Source: Candidatus Hydrogenedentota bacterium (GTDB lineage: Bacteria; Hydrogenedentota; Hydrogenedentia; Hydrogenedentales; SLHB01). From it: a DNA stretch of 10,845 nucleotides. Position numbers and translations under genes: made by a program. Of the stretch, positions 1 to 7,199 are shown one piece after another (position 1 is the stretch's first letter; each line of letters begins with the position of its first letter). The notes beneath the pieces were generated by a model that did not search any database, was not told the DNA's origin, and worked only from the letters and a program-made list of their open reading frames with translations. Location: the NCBI GenBank assembly GCA_022706165.1, contig JAKJDA010000001.1, positions 33,153-43,997 of the forward strand, read 5' to 3'.

Positions 1-336
1 GCGCCGCGCCACGACAACCTTGCCGCGTCCCGCCAACATGCGCGCGAGGCATGCGTACATGTGTGCGTGGCTGGTCTGTGCGTGCAGAATATCGACGGCG
101 TGTTCGCGCACCGCGCGCGCGAGTTTCCACGCGGTCGCCAGATCGATCTCGCCATGAAATCCCGCGTCGATGCAGATGGGGGCGGGGGATCCGTAGTCGG
201 CAGACAAGAACGGCGATCCGCGTTTGCCCGCAAGCGCCACGGCGTCGCCGCGTTGGACAAGCGCTTTGATCAACCAACTTGCCTGCAATTCGCCGCCGCG
301 CCAACCGGTTTGTTCATCAATGTGCAAAACGTTCAC
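1..336 (-). CDS. Glycosyltransferase, GT4-like, N-terminal part (runs off window)
   Basis: The reading frame is open for 112 codons from a GTG start to the window edge, so the C-terminal catalytic half is not visible. The N-terminus starts with a beta strand (NVLHID), followed by the glycine-rich loop W-R-G-G-E at about residues 12-16. This is the usual nucleotide-sugar transferase opening of GT4/GT1-type (GT-B fold) enzymes. Further on come the strand VDILHAQTSHAHMYAC and a VVVARR strand, as expected for the first Rossmann domain. The start is chosen because a GGAG motif (344-347) lies 7 bases upstream and the protein begins directly at the conserved first strand. The start lies 20 bases inside the upstream glycosyltransferase gene, in another frame, which suggests translational coupling. 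Family assignment is fairly sure; donor and acceptor sugars cannot be told. Confidence 0.82.
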   Translation of the reverse strand, partial: MNVLHIDEQTGWRGGELQASWLIKALVQRGDAVALAGKRGSPFLSADYGSPAPICIDAGFHGEIDLATAWKLARAVREHAVDILHAQTSHAHMYACLARMLAGRGKVVVARR

Positions 337-1468
337 GATGAATCTCCAACGCGCGACGATACGCCTCGACCGTCCGCGATGCAAATGCGTGAACGGTGAA
401 ATCGCGCAGCACGCGCCGGCGCCCCGCAACGCCCATGTGCGCCCGCAATTCCGGGTCTCCTAGCAAGCGTTCCAAGGCATCCGCCAGCGGCTCGACCGTG
501 CCCGCAGGCACGACGATCCCCTCGACGCCGTCGTCCACGATCTCGGTCAGGCCTCCGTAATCTGACGCGACTACGGGCTTTTCCGCGGCCATCTGTTCTT
601 TCAAGCTGAACGAGGAGGTGTCGCAGTCAACCGATGGTTGCGCGCCGATGTCGATAGCCTGAACGCATGCCGCCATGTCGTCGCGAAAACCGGCGAAACG
701 AACCAACGGCGCGATGTCTAAATCGGCGCACAGTCGTTGCAGTTCGGCTTCGCGATCGCCTTGGCCGAGAACAAGCACGCGCAGTTCCGGGCGTCGGTCC
801 TTCAACTGGGCGACGGCCTGAAACAAAAAATCATGCCCTTTCGCCGGGACGAGCCGCGCCACGATGCCGCATACGACATGATTTTCCCCATAGCCGAATT
901 CCTCGCGGATTTTCTGTCGCGCATCCGCATCCGGCTTGAAGAGTTTCGCGTCAACGCCGTTGTGGATCGGAAACAGGCGCTGCGCGTCGAACGCGGGATG
1001 CCGGGCGAGGTCGTCGCACACGGTCTGACACACGACGATCTGGACGTCCGTCCATCTTCGGTTGAGAATGCGATTGGGAAGGCCGCTTTTCACGGCATAG
1101 GTATTGTGACGCGTCCGCACCAGGCACGTTGCATAGCCCAGCAGTCGGTTCACGCCGCCGAATAGCCAATGGTCCTGCGAGCCGCTGACATGCACGATAT
1201 CGGGCATGTCATAGAGCAGGCAACGCCGCGCTTCGAGGATGTCCCGCCGCCATTCCGGGCGCAATCCGCTGCGAAACGCAAAACGGTCCGCGACGCCGCA
1301 GCCCGCTTCGCGCGCCCGGTCGACCAGCACGCTGCCAGGCTTGCAGCCAATCGTGACGTCGTGCCCCATTGCGGTGAGTTCGCGCGCGAGGTTGCCGACA
1401 TACCGCACTTGGCCGCCGCCGCGCAGGTGCGGGTCGGTCATCAGAATCTTCAACGGTTGCGAAATCAC
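317..1468 (-). CDS. Glycosyltransferase family 4 (GT-B fold)
   Basis: A 383-aa protein of typical GT4 length that should transfer a sugar from a nucleotide-activated donor to a lipid- or glycan-linked acceptor at the cytoplasmic membrane face. Visible features: N-terminal strand KILMTDPH with loop RGGGQ (16-20); linker strand with HNGVD (169-173); start of the donor-binding domain GIVARLVPAKG (201-211); strand VLVLGQG; the donor-site block SLKEQMAAEKPVVASDYGG with E291 and E310 (in GGLTEI). The usual E-x7-E pair appears as D283-x7-E291. No signal peptide or membrane segment is seen. The GTG start overlaps the stop of the upstream 911-aa gene (GTGA, 4 bases) and has a GGAG (1474-1477) 5 bases before it. 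It is very probably co-translated with that gene and with the next glycosyltransferase. Substrate unknown. Confidence 0.92.
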   Translation of the reverse strand: MISQPLKILMTDPHLRGGGQVRYVGNLARELTAMGHDVTIGCKPGSVLVDRAREAGCGVADRFAFRSGLRPEWRRDILEARRCLLYDMPDIVHVSGSQDHWLFGGVNRLLGYATCLVRTRHNTYAVKSGLPNRILNRRWTDVQIVVCQTVCDDLARHPAFDAQRLFPIHNGVDAKLFKPDADARQKIREEFGYGENHVVCGIVARLVPAKGHDFLFQAVAQLKDRRPELRVLVLGQGDREAELQRLCADLDIAPLVRFAGFRDDMAACVQAIDIGAQPSVDCDTSSFSLKEQMAAEKPVVASDYGGLTEIVDDGVEGIVVPAGTVEPLADALERLLGDPELRAHMGVAGRRRVLRDFTVHAFASRTVEAYRRALEIHRERFAH

Positions 1469-4200
1469 TGCGGCTCCAGCGTCTTCTCTGCCCTGATCTG
1501 CGGCGCATGTTCGAGGTGAAGCCCTCGAAAGGCTTTGGGATCGAAGTTCGCCATGTAGAGCACGACGTGATTGCGGCGCCCGTAGCGCAACAGGCTGCTC
1601 GCTTCAAAGAAGTGCGTCACGACTGGCCAGGGGTTGGGCGAATAACCATTCCACGCGGCAAGCGCGGGGTAGACCGGACGCTCGACGCCGTTTATCCACG
1701 CGCGCGGCTGCAACGCGCGCGTCGCGAGGTCGAATCCGCACTTGATGGGCAGCGCACGCTTGTAGCCTTCCGGTTCGCCCACAATGCCGCTCGATGTGCG
1801 AATGGGATCGAACTGCATCTCCGGCTCGAAGCGGATCACGAAGAACAGCCGGTCGTCATAGGTCCAACAGGGACGATGGAGGGTGAACGGCGATGTGTTG
1901 ACCCGCGCTTCGAGTTCCGGGGCGATGTTGATCTTTCCAGCCAGCCAGACATTACGCCGCGCAGATACGTCGGGCGTGAGCGGTTTGCCTGCGAACCCTC
2001 CGTTCGTCAGCGTTGCGCAGCCATGTTCCAGCAAGCGCTCGGTATACATCCATTCGGATACATCCGTTTCTAGGGGTTTTCCCGGAAGGCGGACTTCCTG
2101 TTGCTGAAAACGGTTTCCAATGCGGATGCCGACCTGCAGGCGCGCTCCGATATCTCCGGCAATGGTGATGCCCTCCTTATGCTCCGAACCTTCGGCTCCG
2201 AAAATCTCGGCGCGTTTGCGGCGGGCGGAAGCGGGAGAACGCCGCACAACTTCGACGATCTTGGCTTCCTTGGGAGCAATGCTGAGGTTGAGGACGCCGT
2301 TTTTGTGAAATAGTCCCTCATCGGGGCCGAGATAGGCGTATTCGCGCGGATACAGTTCGCGCGCGACGTAATCCGCGTCGTAGGCCAATCGCAAAGTCAG
2401 CGCGACTTGGCGCGTCTGCCAGCTGGTATTGAAGAGAAAGACAATGGCTCCGCGCTGCGTGGCGTAGCTGTAGCCGTCGACGGGATCGATGCCCGGTTCG
2501 CCCAGGATTTCATCCACGTGCAGGTGTCCCGCCAGATGTTCTTTTTCCCAGCGCAGCCATTTCACGGCGAATGCGCGATCCTCGGGGCTCATATCGTGCG
2601 GCATTGCATGAAAGCGGTGGCGCAGCCCCACGGCGATTGCAGAGATGATTCCATAGCGCCATCCCGCACGGTCGTGGTAAAGATACCAGGGGTAGTGATC
2701 GGCGCCCGGATACGGTGCATTGGGGCAGGCCTGAGGCACAAGGCCGACCGACGTGATCAGGCTTGTGCGCGGCAGGAGAAAACTCAGCGAACGCCGGAAG
2801 TACAAGCGCTGCATATCGGCGAAGAGCCGGCCCACATGGATGTCAGGCAAGGCGAGGGGGTGTTCCTCGGCGATCAGGCTCAGCCCGTCGCTCAATCGCG
2901 ACACGCCGATGCCGTAGCTGCCATACGCCCCAAAACAGGTTACGTGGCTCGATTCCTCGCGCAGGGTGGCGACGATCTCCACGAGGCCTTGGAGTGCGCG
3001 GTGGATGGACTCCATGCGGGCGAATTCGCTTTCTTCTCCGGCGTCGGAAGGGGTGATGGGACGTCCGGTCAGTTCGGCGTCGCGCAAGCCGTGACGGTCG
3101 ACATGAGTCAAGTACCGATCGACCAGGATGCGATCGATTTCCTCGAGCGAGACGCAAGCGTCAAACTCGCGATGGAGCGCTGTGTCCAAGCCGGGGGCCT
3201 GGCTTTCGGGCATATCGCGTTGAAGAAGCAACGCGGCGTGGATGTTTTCATCGCGGATACGGTTCTTCACGGTGGTGGCGAGGGGGTGCGAATCGAGGGA
3301 AGCCACGATCCGGGGCATGAGGACGTGCTTGGCGCCGAGCCATGCGCATTGGTCAAGCACTTCCAATTCACTGGGGCCGGCGATGCCCGGTCCCGGCGCT
3401 TCGATTTCCAGCAACGGGGCGTCGATAGGCTGGCGGCCCAGCGAAATGTATTCGCGAAACCATTGCTGCTCGCCGACGTCGAGGTTGGCGGCGGTTTCAT
3501 GATACGGATTGACGCGCGATCGGCCGGTCAGTTCGCATATGCCGACGTGTGCCGTCAGCAGACGGTAGCCCCGGCCCGGTTCGAGCGTCGCGTCGGGAAG
3601 ATAGTAGAGCTCGAAATCGGCGCCTTCCACGGAGGCGAAGTATCCCGGAAAATCCACGCAGAAAAAGAGACTGTTGCGCCTTCCGCGCAGAAATACGATG
3701 GGATAATAGATGCCGCCATCGTGGAGGAGAACGTGACAGCCCGGCGCCGCGGTTTGGCGAAACAGCGAAGCCCTTTGTAAATGGAGAGGCTGTTGGATGC
3801 CGTGGATGACGATGGATTTTTGGATGACGTGTTGGCCGCGCTGGATGGCGTAGGAAGTTTCCATATTGAAACAGCCGTAGTCGATATGGACGGAGATGCG
3901 GGCCAATTGGGGCGTATTCTGCGCCTCGAAACCGGTGATCCGGGCGGTTGAGGCGTCGAACTGACCTTCAGCCAGGCCGATTCGCTGAGGAGCGAAGGCA
4001 AGGCGAAAGGTCTCGCCCGTCCCCTTGCAGGTGCACACAATGTGGCCATGGCGCTTGTCGTCCAGGTCCACAAGCAATTCGAGAAAACCGTTTCCGGCTA
4101 TCCCCGTGCGTTTTTCGACCGATGCGTATGCTCCGGCGCGGCGGGCTGCCGCATGGGCAAGCGCAAGCTGCGGATGGATTTCGTCGCGTACGGTGTCCAC
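1465..4200 (-). CDS. Large glycoside-hydrolase-like protein of unknown family (911 aa)
   Basis: I do not recognise a named family. Residues 1-270 look beta-rich, like the N-terminal sandwich found before catalytic barrels. Residues about 270-560 alternate strands and helices, with segments such as AWLGAKHVLMPRIVAS, FGAYGSYGIGVSRLSDG and WLRWEKEH, reminiscent of the clan GH-D (GH36-like) TIM barrel. Residues about 570-655 form a beta-sandwich-like tail (AIVFLFNTSWQTRQVALTLR). Residues about 680-905 look like a jelly-roll carbohydrate-binding domain, ending with AWINGVERPVY and a hydrophobic HVVLYMANF strand, as in GH2-type sugar-binding domains. No signal peptide is seen, so it is probably cytoplasmic. 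The GTG start has a strong GGGAGG (4206-4211) 5 bases upstream. The stop overlaps the start of a GT4 glycosyltransferase, so a role in glycan processing is inferred. The domain parse is by eye only, and the catalytic residues are not identified. Confidence 0.85.
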   Translation of the reverse strand: MDTVRDEIHPQLALAHAAARRAGAYASVEKRTGIAGNGFLELLVDLDDKRHGHIVCTCKGTGETFRLAFAPQRIGLAEGQFDASTARITGFEAQNTPQLARISVHIDYGCFNMETSYAIQRGQHVIQKSIVIHGIQQPLHLQRASLFRQTAAPGCHVLLHDGGIYYPIVFLRGRRNSLFFCVDFPGYFASVEGADFELYYLPDATLEPGRGYRLLTAHVGICELTGRSRVNPYHETAANLDVGEQQWFREYISLGRQPIDAPLLEIEAPGPGIAGPSELEVLDQCAWLGAKHVLMPRIVASLDSHPLATTVKNRIRDENIHAALLLQRDMPESQAPGLDTALHREFDACVSLEEIDRILVDRYLTHVDRHGLRDAELTGRPITPSDAGEESEFARMESIHRALQGLVEIVATLREESSHVTCFGAYGSYGIGVSRLSDGLSLIAEEHPLALPDIHVGRLFADMQRLYFRRSLSFLLPRTSLITSVGLVPQACPNAPYPGADHYPWYLYHDRAGWRYGIISAIAVGLRHRFHAMPHDMSPEDRAFAVKWLRWEKEHLAGHLHVDEILGEPGIDPVDGYSYATQRGAIVFLFNTSWQTRQVALTLRLAYDADYVARELYPREYAYLGPDEGLFHKNGVLNLSIAPKEAKIVEVVRRSPASARRKRAEIFGAEGSEHKEGITIAGDIGARLQVGIRIGNRFQQQEVRLPGKPLETDVSEWMYTERLLEHGCATLTNGGFAGKPLTPDVSARRNVWLAGKINIAPELEARVNTSPFTLHRPCWTYDDRLFFVIRFEPEMQFDPIRTSSGIVGEPEGYKRALPIKCGFDLATRALQPRAWINGVERPVYPALAAWNGYSPNPWPVVTHFFEASSLLRYGRRNHVVLYMANFDPKAFRGLHLEHAPQIRAEKTLEPQ

Positions 4201-4235
4201 GGCAGCCTCCCTTCGGACGGTTGTTTGCGTCTCTC

Positions 4236-4265
4236 AGTTTAGCGCAGCATACCGCAGTTTGGCAA
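4236..4265 (-). promoter_or_regulatory. Putative sigma70-like promoter for the 911-aa gene and the glycosyltransferases
   Basis: Read on the minus strand, a TTGCCA -35 box (4260-4265) is followed by an 18-base spacer and a TAAACT -10 box (4236-4241). Transcription would start near 4229, leaving a leader of about 29 bases that contains the GGGAGG ribosome site. The location, in the 122-base gap after the coiled-coil gene, fits the start of a new unit. The boxes are imperfect and were found by eye. Confidence 0.45.
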
Positions 4266-4322
4266 CAGCGATCTTATAAGCCCATGATTCTTAGAGGCAT
4301 AGGTATTGAACGCGGGCGTGGA

Positions 4323-4568
4323 TTATGCCTGCGTGGATGCAGCGGATTCGTGGTCGGCGGGGGAGGGCTGGGCGCTTTCGACAATTTCGCCGTTTTCGTC
4401 CATCTCCGCTCCTTTGCCCACGGAGCTTCCTTCCTCTTCGATGGCTTGGAGCAATTCGTCGATTTTCCGATTCGTGGTTTCCAACGCCGAAAGCGCCGAA
4501 TCAAGCTCCGTGTCGATGTCCAACAAGCCATCGTCGCGTTTGATGACAATCCGTTCTTTTTTCGCCAT
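4323..4568 (-). CDS. Small acidic coiled-coil protein, unknown function
   Basis: An 81-aa protein. It has a basic N-terminus (MAKKERIVIKRDD), then a heptad-like amphipathic helix at about residues 16-47 (LDSALSALETTNRKIDELL), which is probably a short coiled coil, and then a low-complexity acidic tail rich in E, S, A and P that is likely disordered. No catalytic motif, signal peptide or membrane segment is seen. The ATG at 4568 is chosen over in-frame upstream codons because AGAGGA sits 4 bases in front of it and the protein then begins with a typical MAKK sequence. It lies 61 bases behind the HDOD gene on the same strand and is probably co-transcribed, so a link to HDOD signalling is possible but only inferred from position. 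Confidence 0.72.
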   Translation of the reverse strand: MAKKERIVIKRDDGLLDIDTELDSALSALETTNRKIDELLQAIEEEGSSVGKGAEMDENGEIVESAQPSPADHESAASTQA

Positions 4569-4572
4569 GGTT

Positions 4573-4578
4573 TCCTCT
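4573..4578 (-). promoter_or_regulatory. Ribosome binding site deciding the start at 4568
   Basis: AGAGGA on the minus strand, 4 bases before the ATG. It favours the 81-aa form over a 94-aa form with a non-conserved-looking extension. Confidence 0.6.
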
Positions 4579-4629
4579 GGGTGCGCCTGCGGGCTGTAGC
4601 GCCGCATCGATTTCAGCGGGAACAGCGGG

Positions 4630-5517
4630 TTAGAAAGCGTCCAATCCAGTCGCGCTCACCTCTGCGGCGAAGCTGGCCACAATTTCATCGCGATTGTCTT
4701 CGGGCAGAGGGGCGGGCGCGCTTTCCAGTAGCGCCCATGCTTCGTCGATGGCCATTTGCGTTTCTTCGGTGAGCGGCGCGGGACCTTCTTCGCCCGGGCA
4801 GGCGACGTGGGCGGCGTTGTTGGCCACCCGTACGACGGCCGCCAATTTGGGATTTTTGGCGTCTTCCAGGGACTCTCCCGGGGTGTAATGGTGCAGTCGC
4901 AACGCATCGGCCAGTGAGGCGGGGAGGCTCCATACCGCAGCCAGGGCCGCCGCCGCTTCGGCATGGCTGAACCCGAAGGCGTCGCGCTCCAGATCGCACA
5001 GATCCTGGTTCGAATAGGTGGCGACGCGGACGATGTTGAGGTATTTTTCGCCCAGTTTGTTGAGAAGCACCATTTTCCCCATGTCATGGAGGAGACCGGC
5101 GATGAAGTCTTCGCCTTGGAAATTGAGGCGCATCTCGCTGTCGAGTTTCTTGGCCAAGCCGGCCACCAAGAGGGAATGCTCTTTGAGGTTGGCTGCGAGC
5201 AAGGTGTCGGCGTTGTCGTCGTGCAGCGTGTCGAACACGGAGATGCCCAGCACGATATTGCGCACCTCGCGCACGCCGAGGATGACAAGGGCGAGTTTCA
5301 AAGAACCCACGTTTTGGCGCATGCCGTAGTATGAAGAATTGCTGATGCGCAGTATCTTGGCGGTCAAGGCGGCGTCGCGCTCGATGACGGCGCTGACCTC
5401 GTCCATGCCCACCGACATGTCCTGCGTTAGCCGAAGAACTTCGGCCACCGTGCTCGGCATGGCGGGAAGATCGCCAACCTTATCGATGATTTTCTGAAGA
5501 TGTTGGCTCGTGTCCAT
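4630..5517 (-). CDS. HDOD domain protein (signal transduction)
   Basis: A 295-aa protein consisting of one HDOD domain (about residues 8-240) plus an acidic C-terminal extension. Family hallmarks are the N-terminal LPAMPSTVAEVLRL, the helix VSAVIERDAALTAKILRISNSSYYG, and SLKLALVILGVREVRNIVLG. HD-type residues are present: H113 (EHSL), H144-D145 in GLLHDMGKMVLLNK, H185 (FSHAEAAAALA) and H209-H210. HDOD proteins are non-GGDEF/EAL relatives of HD phosphohydrolases, and they act as regulatory modules in chemotaxis, biofilm and second-messenger signalling. Many have no proven enzyme activity. The ATG start is preceded by AAGGGA 5 bases upstream. The 177-base gap before it (5518-5694) shows no gene and no promoter that I can read confidently. 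The likely partner is the small coiled-coil gene behind it. Confidence 0.93.
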   Translation of the reverse strand: MDTSQHLQKIIDKVGDLPAMPSTVAEVLRLTQDMSVGMDEVSAVIERDAALTAKILRISNSSYYGMRQNVGSLKLALVILGVREVRNIVLGISVFDTLHDDNADTLLAANLKEHSLLVAGLAKKLDSEMRLNFQGEDFIAGLLHDMGKMVLLNKLGEKYLNIVRVATYSNQDLCDLERDAFGFSHAEAAAALAAVWSLPASLADALRLHHYTPGESLEDAKNPKLAAVVRVANNAAHVACPGEEGPAPLTEETQMAIDEAWALLESAPAPLPEDNRDEIVASFAAEVSATGLDAF

Positions 5518-5694
5518 ATAAATCCCTTAGATCGCCTCGTATCGGCGTCATGAAGAGTCGACGCGCCGTTGACAAAACAAGACACGACACATCTTCTGCG
5601 CTTCGTCTTGGCTTGCCGATTGTCCTGCGCTGCCCGATGGAACGTGTCCCTGGGCTCTCTTCCTTGCTGCGTGAAAACACAAACCTGGCCCGTG

Positions 5695-6525
5695 TCAACG
5701 GGTCAGGAGCACGGGGCATGGCGCCCGGTTCAGCACATATGCGGTGATGCTGCCGACGACCAATTCCCGCACCTTATTATGACCGAAAGCGCCCATCATG
5801 AGCAAGTCGGCCGCGCGTTCCTGGGCGAAAGCGACGATGGCCTCGCCCGGGTCGCCCGAGCGGATGGCGTATTCGACGTCAATCGCGTGCGCGTCGAGAT
5901 AAGCTTGCGCTTCGTCGGCAAGCGGCTGGGCGTGGCCCTCGCCGACGATGACGACGGAAAGGGGGGCGTTCCAGCTGGCGCTGGTGAGAGCGGCGACATG
6001 CAGGGCGTTTCGGGCGTGTTGGGAGCCGTCATACGCCGCCACAAAGCGGCCTGCCCCGGGCGTGTCGCGCCCGGTGACCAAAACGGGCCGGTCGGTGCGT
6101 CGCACGACCGCTTCAGTCGTCGATCCCAGCAAACCGTCCAGCCATTGATTGTGTTCGCCGCCTCGCCCCAGCACGATAAGGTCCATAAGGGGGCTTTTCT
6201 CGACAATGCTCCGTGCGACCAGACCGGTCGTCAAGGTGACGTCGCAGGGTATGTTTGCCTCGGCACAGGCCTTTTCGAAGGCTTCGAGAGCGGTTCGTCC
6301 GCGTTCTTCGAGCAACATCGCGATATTGCCCTGGTAGTTGATGTAGGGAGCCGTGCCCAGCGACGCGGAAATGTCCTGGAGAAAGGGGCCTTCCAGCAGT
6401 TGTACATCCACGACATGGATGCCGTGGAGCGTCGCCTCGTAGTGGCGCGCCCAGGCGACGGCATAGTGGATGGCCAACGTCGCCATGGAGCTTCCATCGG
6501 TGGGGACCAGGATGTGTTTGATCAT
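5695..6525 (-). CDS. Universal stress protein, tandem UspA domains
   Basis: A 276-aa cytoplasmic protein with two UspA domains (about 1-151 and 158-276). Domain 1 begins MIKHILVPTDGS and ends RTDRPVLVTGR; domain 2 begins GRFVAAYDGSQHA and ends NRAPCPVLLTR. Domain 2 carries the canonical ATP-binding pattern G-x2-G-x9-G-S (G245, G248, G258-S259). Domain 1 has a similar pattern (G120, G123, G134-S135) but with ten residues in place of nine. UspA proteins bind ATP or act by protein contact to raise stress endurance; the target is not predictable. The ATG start has a GGAG 9 bases upstream. It lies 66 bases behind hisB and may be transcribed with it or from its own promoter, which I could not identify. 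Confidence 0.94.
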   Translation of the reverse strand: MIKHILVPTDGSSMATLAIHYAVAWARHYEATLHGIHVVDVQLLEGPFLQDISASLGTAPYINYQGNIAMLLEERGRTALEAFEKACAEANIPCDVTLTTGLVARSIVEKSPLMDLIVLGRGGEHNQWLDGLLGSTTEAVVRRTDRPVLVTGRDTPGAGRFVAAYDGSQHARNALHVAALTSASWNAPLSVVIVGEGHAQPLADEAQAYLDAHAIDVEYAIRSGDPGEAIVAFAQERAADLLMMGAFGHNKVRELVVGSITAYVLNRAPCPVLLTR

Positions 6526-6591
6526 GGCGTCCGCTCCGTGAGTGAGGGCCGGCCGTTGGTCCGGCGTGTCCTGTTCGATCGAAGTTGCATC

Positions 6592-7185
6592 CTACTGTTC
6601 CAGCATGCCTTTTGTCGAGGGAATGTCCGCATGGTGCGGATCTAGCGCCGAGGCCTGATCGAGCGCCCGGGCGAAGGCTTTGAAAATCGCTTCGATGCAG
6701 TGATGGACATTTCCGCCGTGGCGCAGGATCAGGTGAAGGGTGATGCGGGCGTTGACGGCAAAGGCCCGGAAGAATTCCTCGGCGAGTTCCGAATCGAATT
6801 CGCCGACGCTAACCTTGGGCATATCGGCGACGAAACGTACGTACGGACGCCCGCTGATGTCGACGGCCGCTTCGGCCAACGCTTCGTCCATGGGCGCGAC
6901 GGCGTGCCCAAAACGGGCAATGCCCCTTTTGTCGCCCAAGGCTTGCAGAAAGGCCTTGCCCAGGCAGATGCCCACGTCTTCGACGGTGTGGTGCGCGTCG
7001 ACATGGAGATCGCCCCGAGCGGAGACGTTCAGGTCAAAGCGCCCATGTTTGCCGATATGGGTGAGCATGTGGTCGAAGAAGCCGATGCCGGTCTCGGCCT
7101 GCGTGGTTCCCGCGCCGTCCAGGTGGATGGCCAGACGGATGGACGTTTCCGTCGTTTCCCGCGCGATTTCCGCATGTCGCAGCAT
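6592..7185 (-). CDS. hisB: Imidazoleglycerol-phosphate dehydratase (HisB, monofunctional)
   Basis: A 197-aa protein of the normal monofunctional length. It converts D-erythro-imidazole-glycerol phosphate to imidazole-acetol phosphate, the sixth step of histidine biosynthesis, using paired Mn ions in a 24-mer. Diagnostic blocks are all present: GIGFFDHMLTHIGKHG (33-48), DAHHTVEDVGICLG (63-76), RFGHAVAPMDEALA (91-104), DISGRP (109-114), the second metal-site block RHGGNVHHCIEAIFKAF (155-171), and the C-terminal IPSTKGML. No histidinol-phosphatase domain is attached. The ATG at 7185 is chosen because AAAGGA lies 6 bases upstream and the protein then matches family length. It follows the phosphoesterase gene by 14 bases. 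No other his gene is visible, so it is separated from any classical his operon in this window. Confidence 0.98.
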   Translation of the reverse strand: MLRHAEIARETTETSIRLAIHLDGAGTTQAETGIGFFDHMLTHIGKHGRFDLNVSARGDLHVDAHHTVEDVGICLGKAFLQALGDKRGIARFGHAVAPMDEALAEAAVDISGRPYVRFVADMPKVSVGEFDSELAEEFFRAFAVNARITLHLILRHGGNVHHCIEAIFKAFARALDQASALDPHHADIPSTKGMLEQ

Positions 7186-7191
7186 GGAGAT

Positions 7192-7197
7192 TCCTTT
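7192..7197 (-). promoter_or_regulatory. Ribosome binding site deciding the hisB start at 7185
   Basis: AAAGGA on the minus strand, 6 bases before ATG 7185. It argues against the in-frame TTG at 7203, which would overlap the end of the phosphoesterase gene. Confidence 0.6.
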
Positions 7198-7199
7198 CT

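Noticed and set aside
2407..3780. A 457-codon open frame on the plus strand
   Set aside because: It lies wholly antisense to the 911-aa gene. Its translation is not protein-family-like, and long antisense frames are common in GC-rich DNA. The minus strand has the better start, ribosome site and gene overlap.
1094..4308. A 13-base exact repeat (ggcataggtattg) at 1094-1106 and 4296-4308
   Set aside because: One copy is inside a coding region and the other between genes, with no shared flanks or further copies noticed; probably chance.
4569..4607. Longer form of the small coiled-coil protein starting at 4607
   Set aside because: The extension looks like untranslated sequence and AGAGGA sits directly before the ATG at 4568.
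3948..4772. A 274-codon plus-strand frame
   Set aside because: It crosses antisense over three minus-strand genes and shows no family features.
6526..6591. GC-rich partial palindrome (GGCCGGCC area) between hisB and the Usp gene as a terminator
   Set aside because: The stem is short and no T-run follows on the minus strand, so a rho-independent terminator is not supported.
5569..6645. A 358-codon plus-strand frame
   Set aside because: Antisense to the clearly recognisable universal stress protein.
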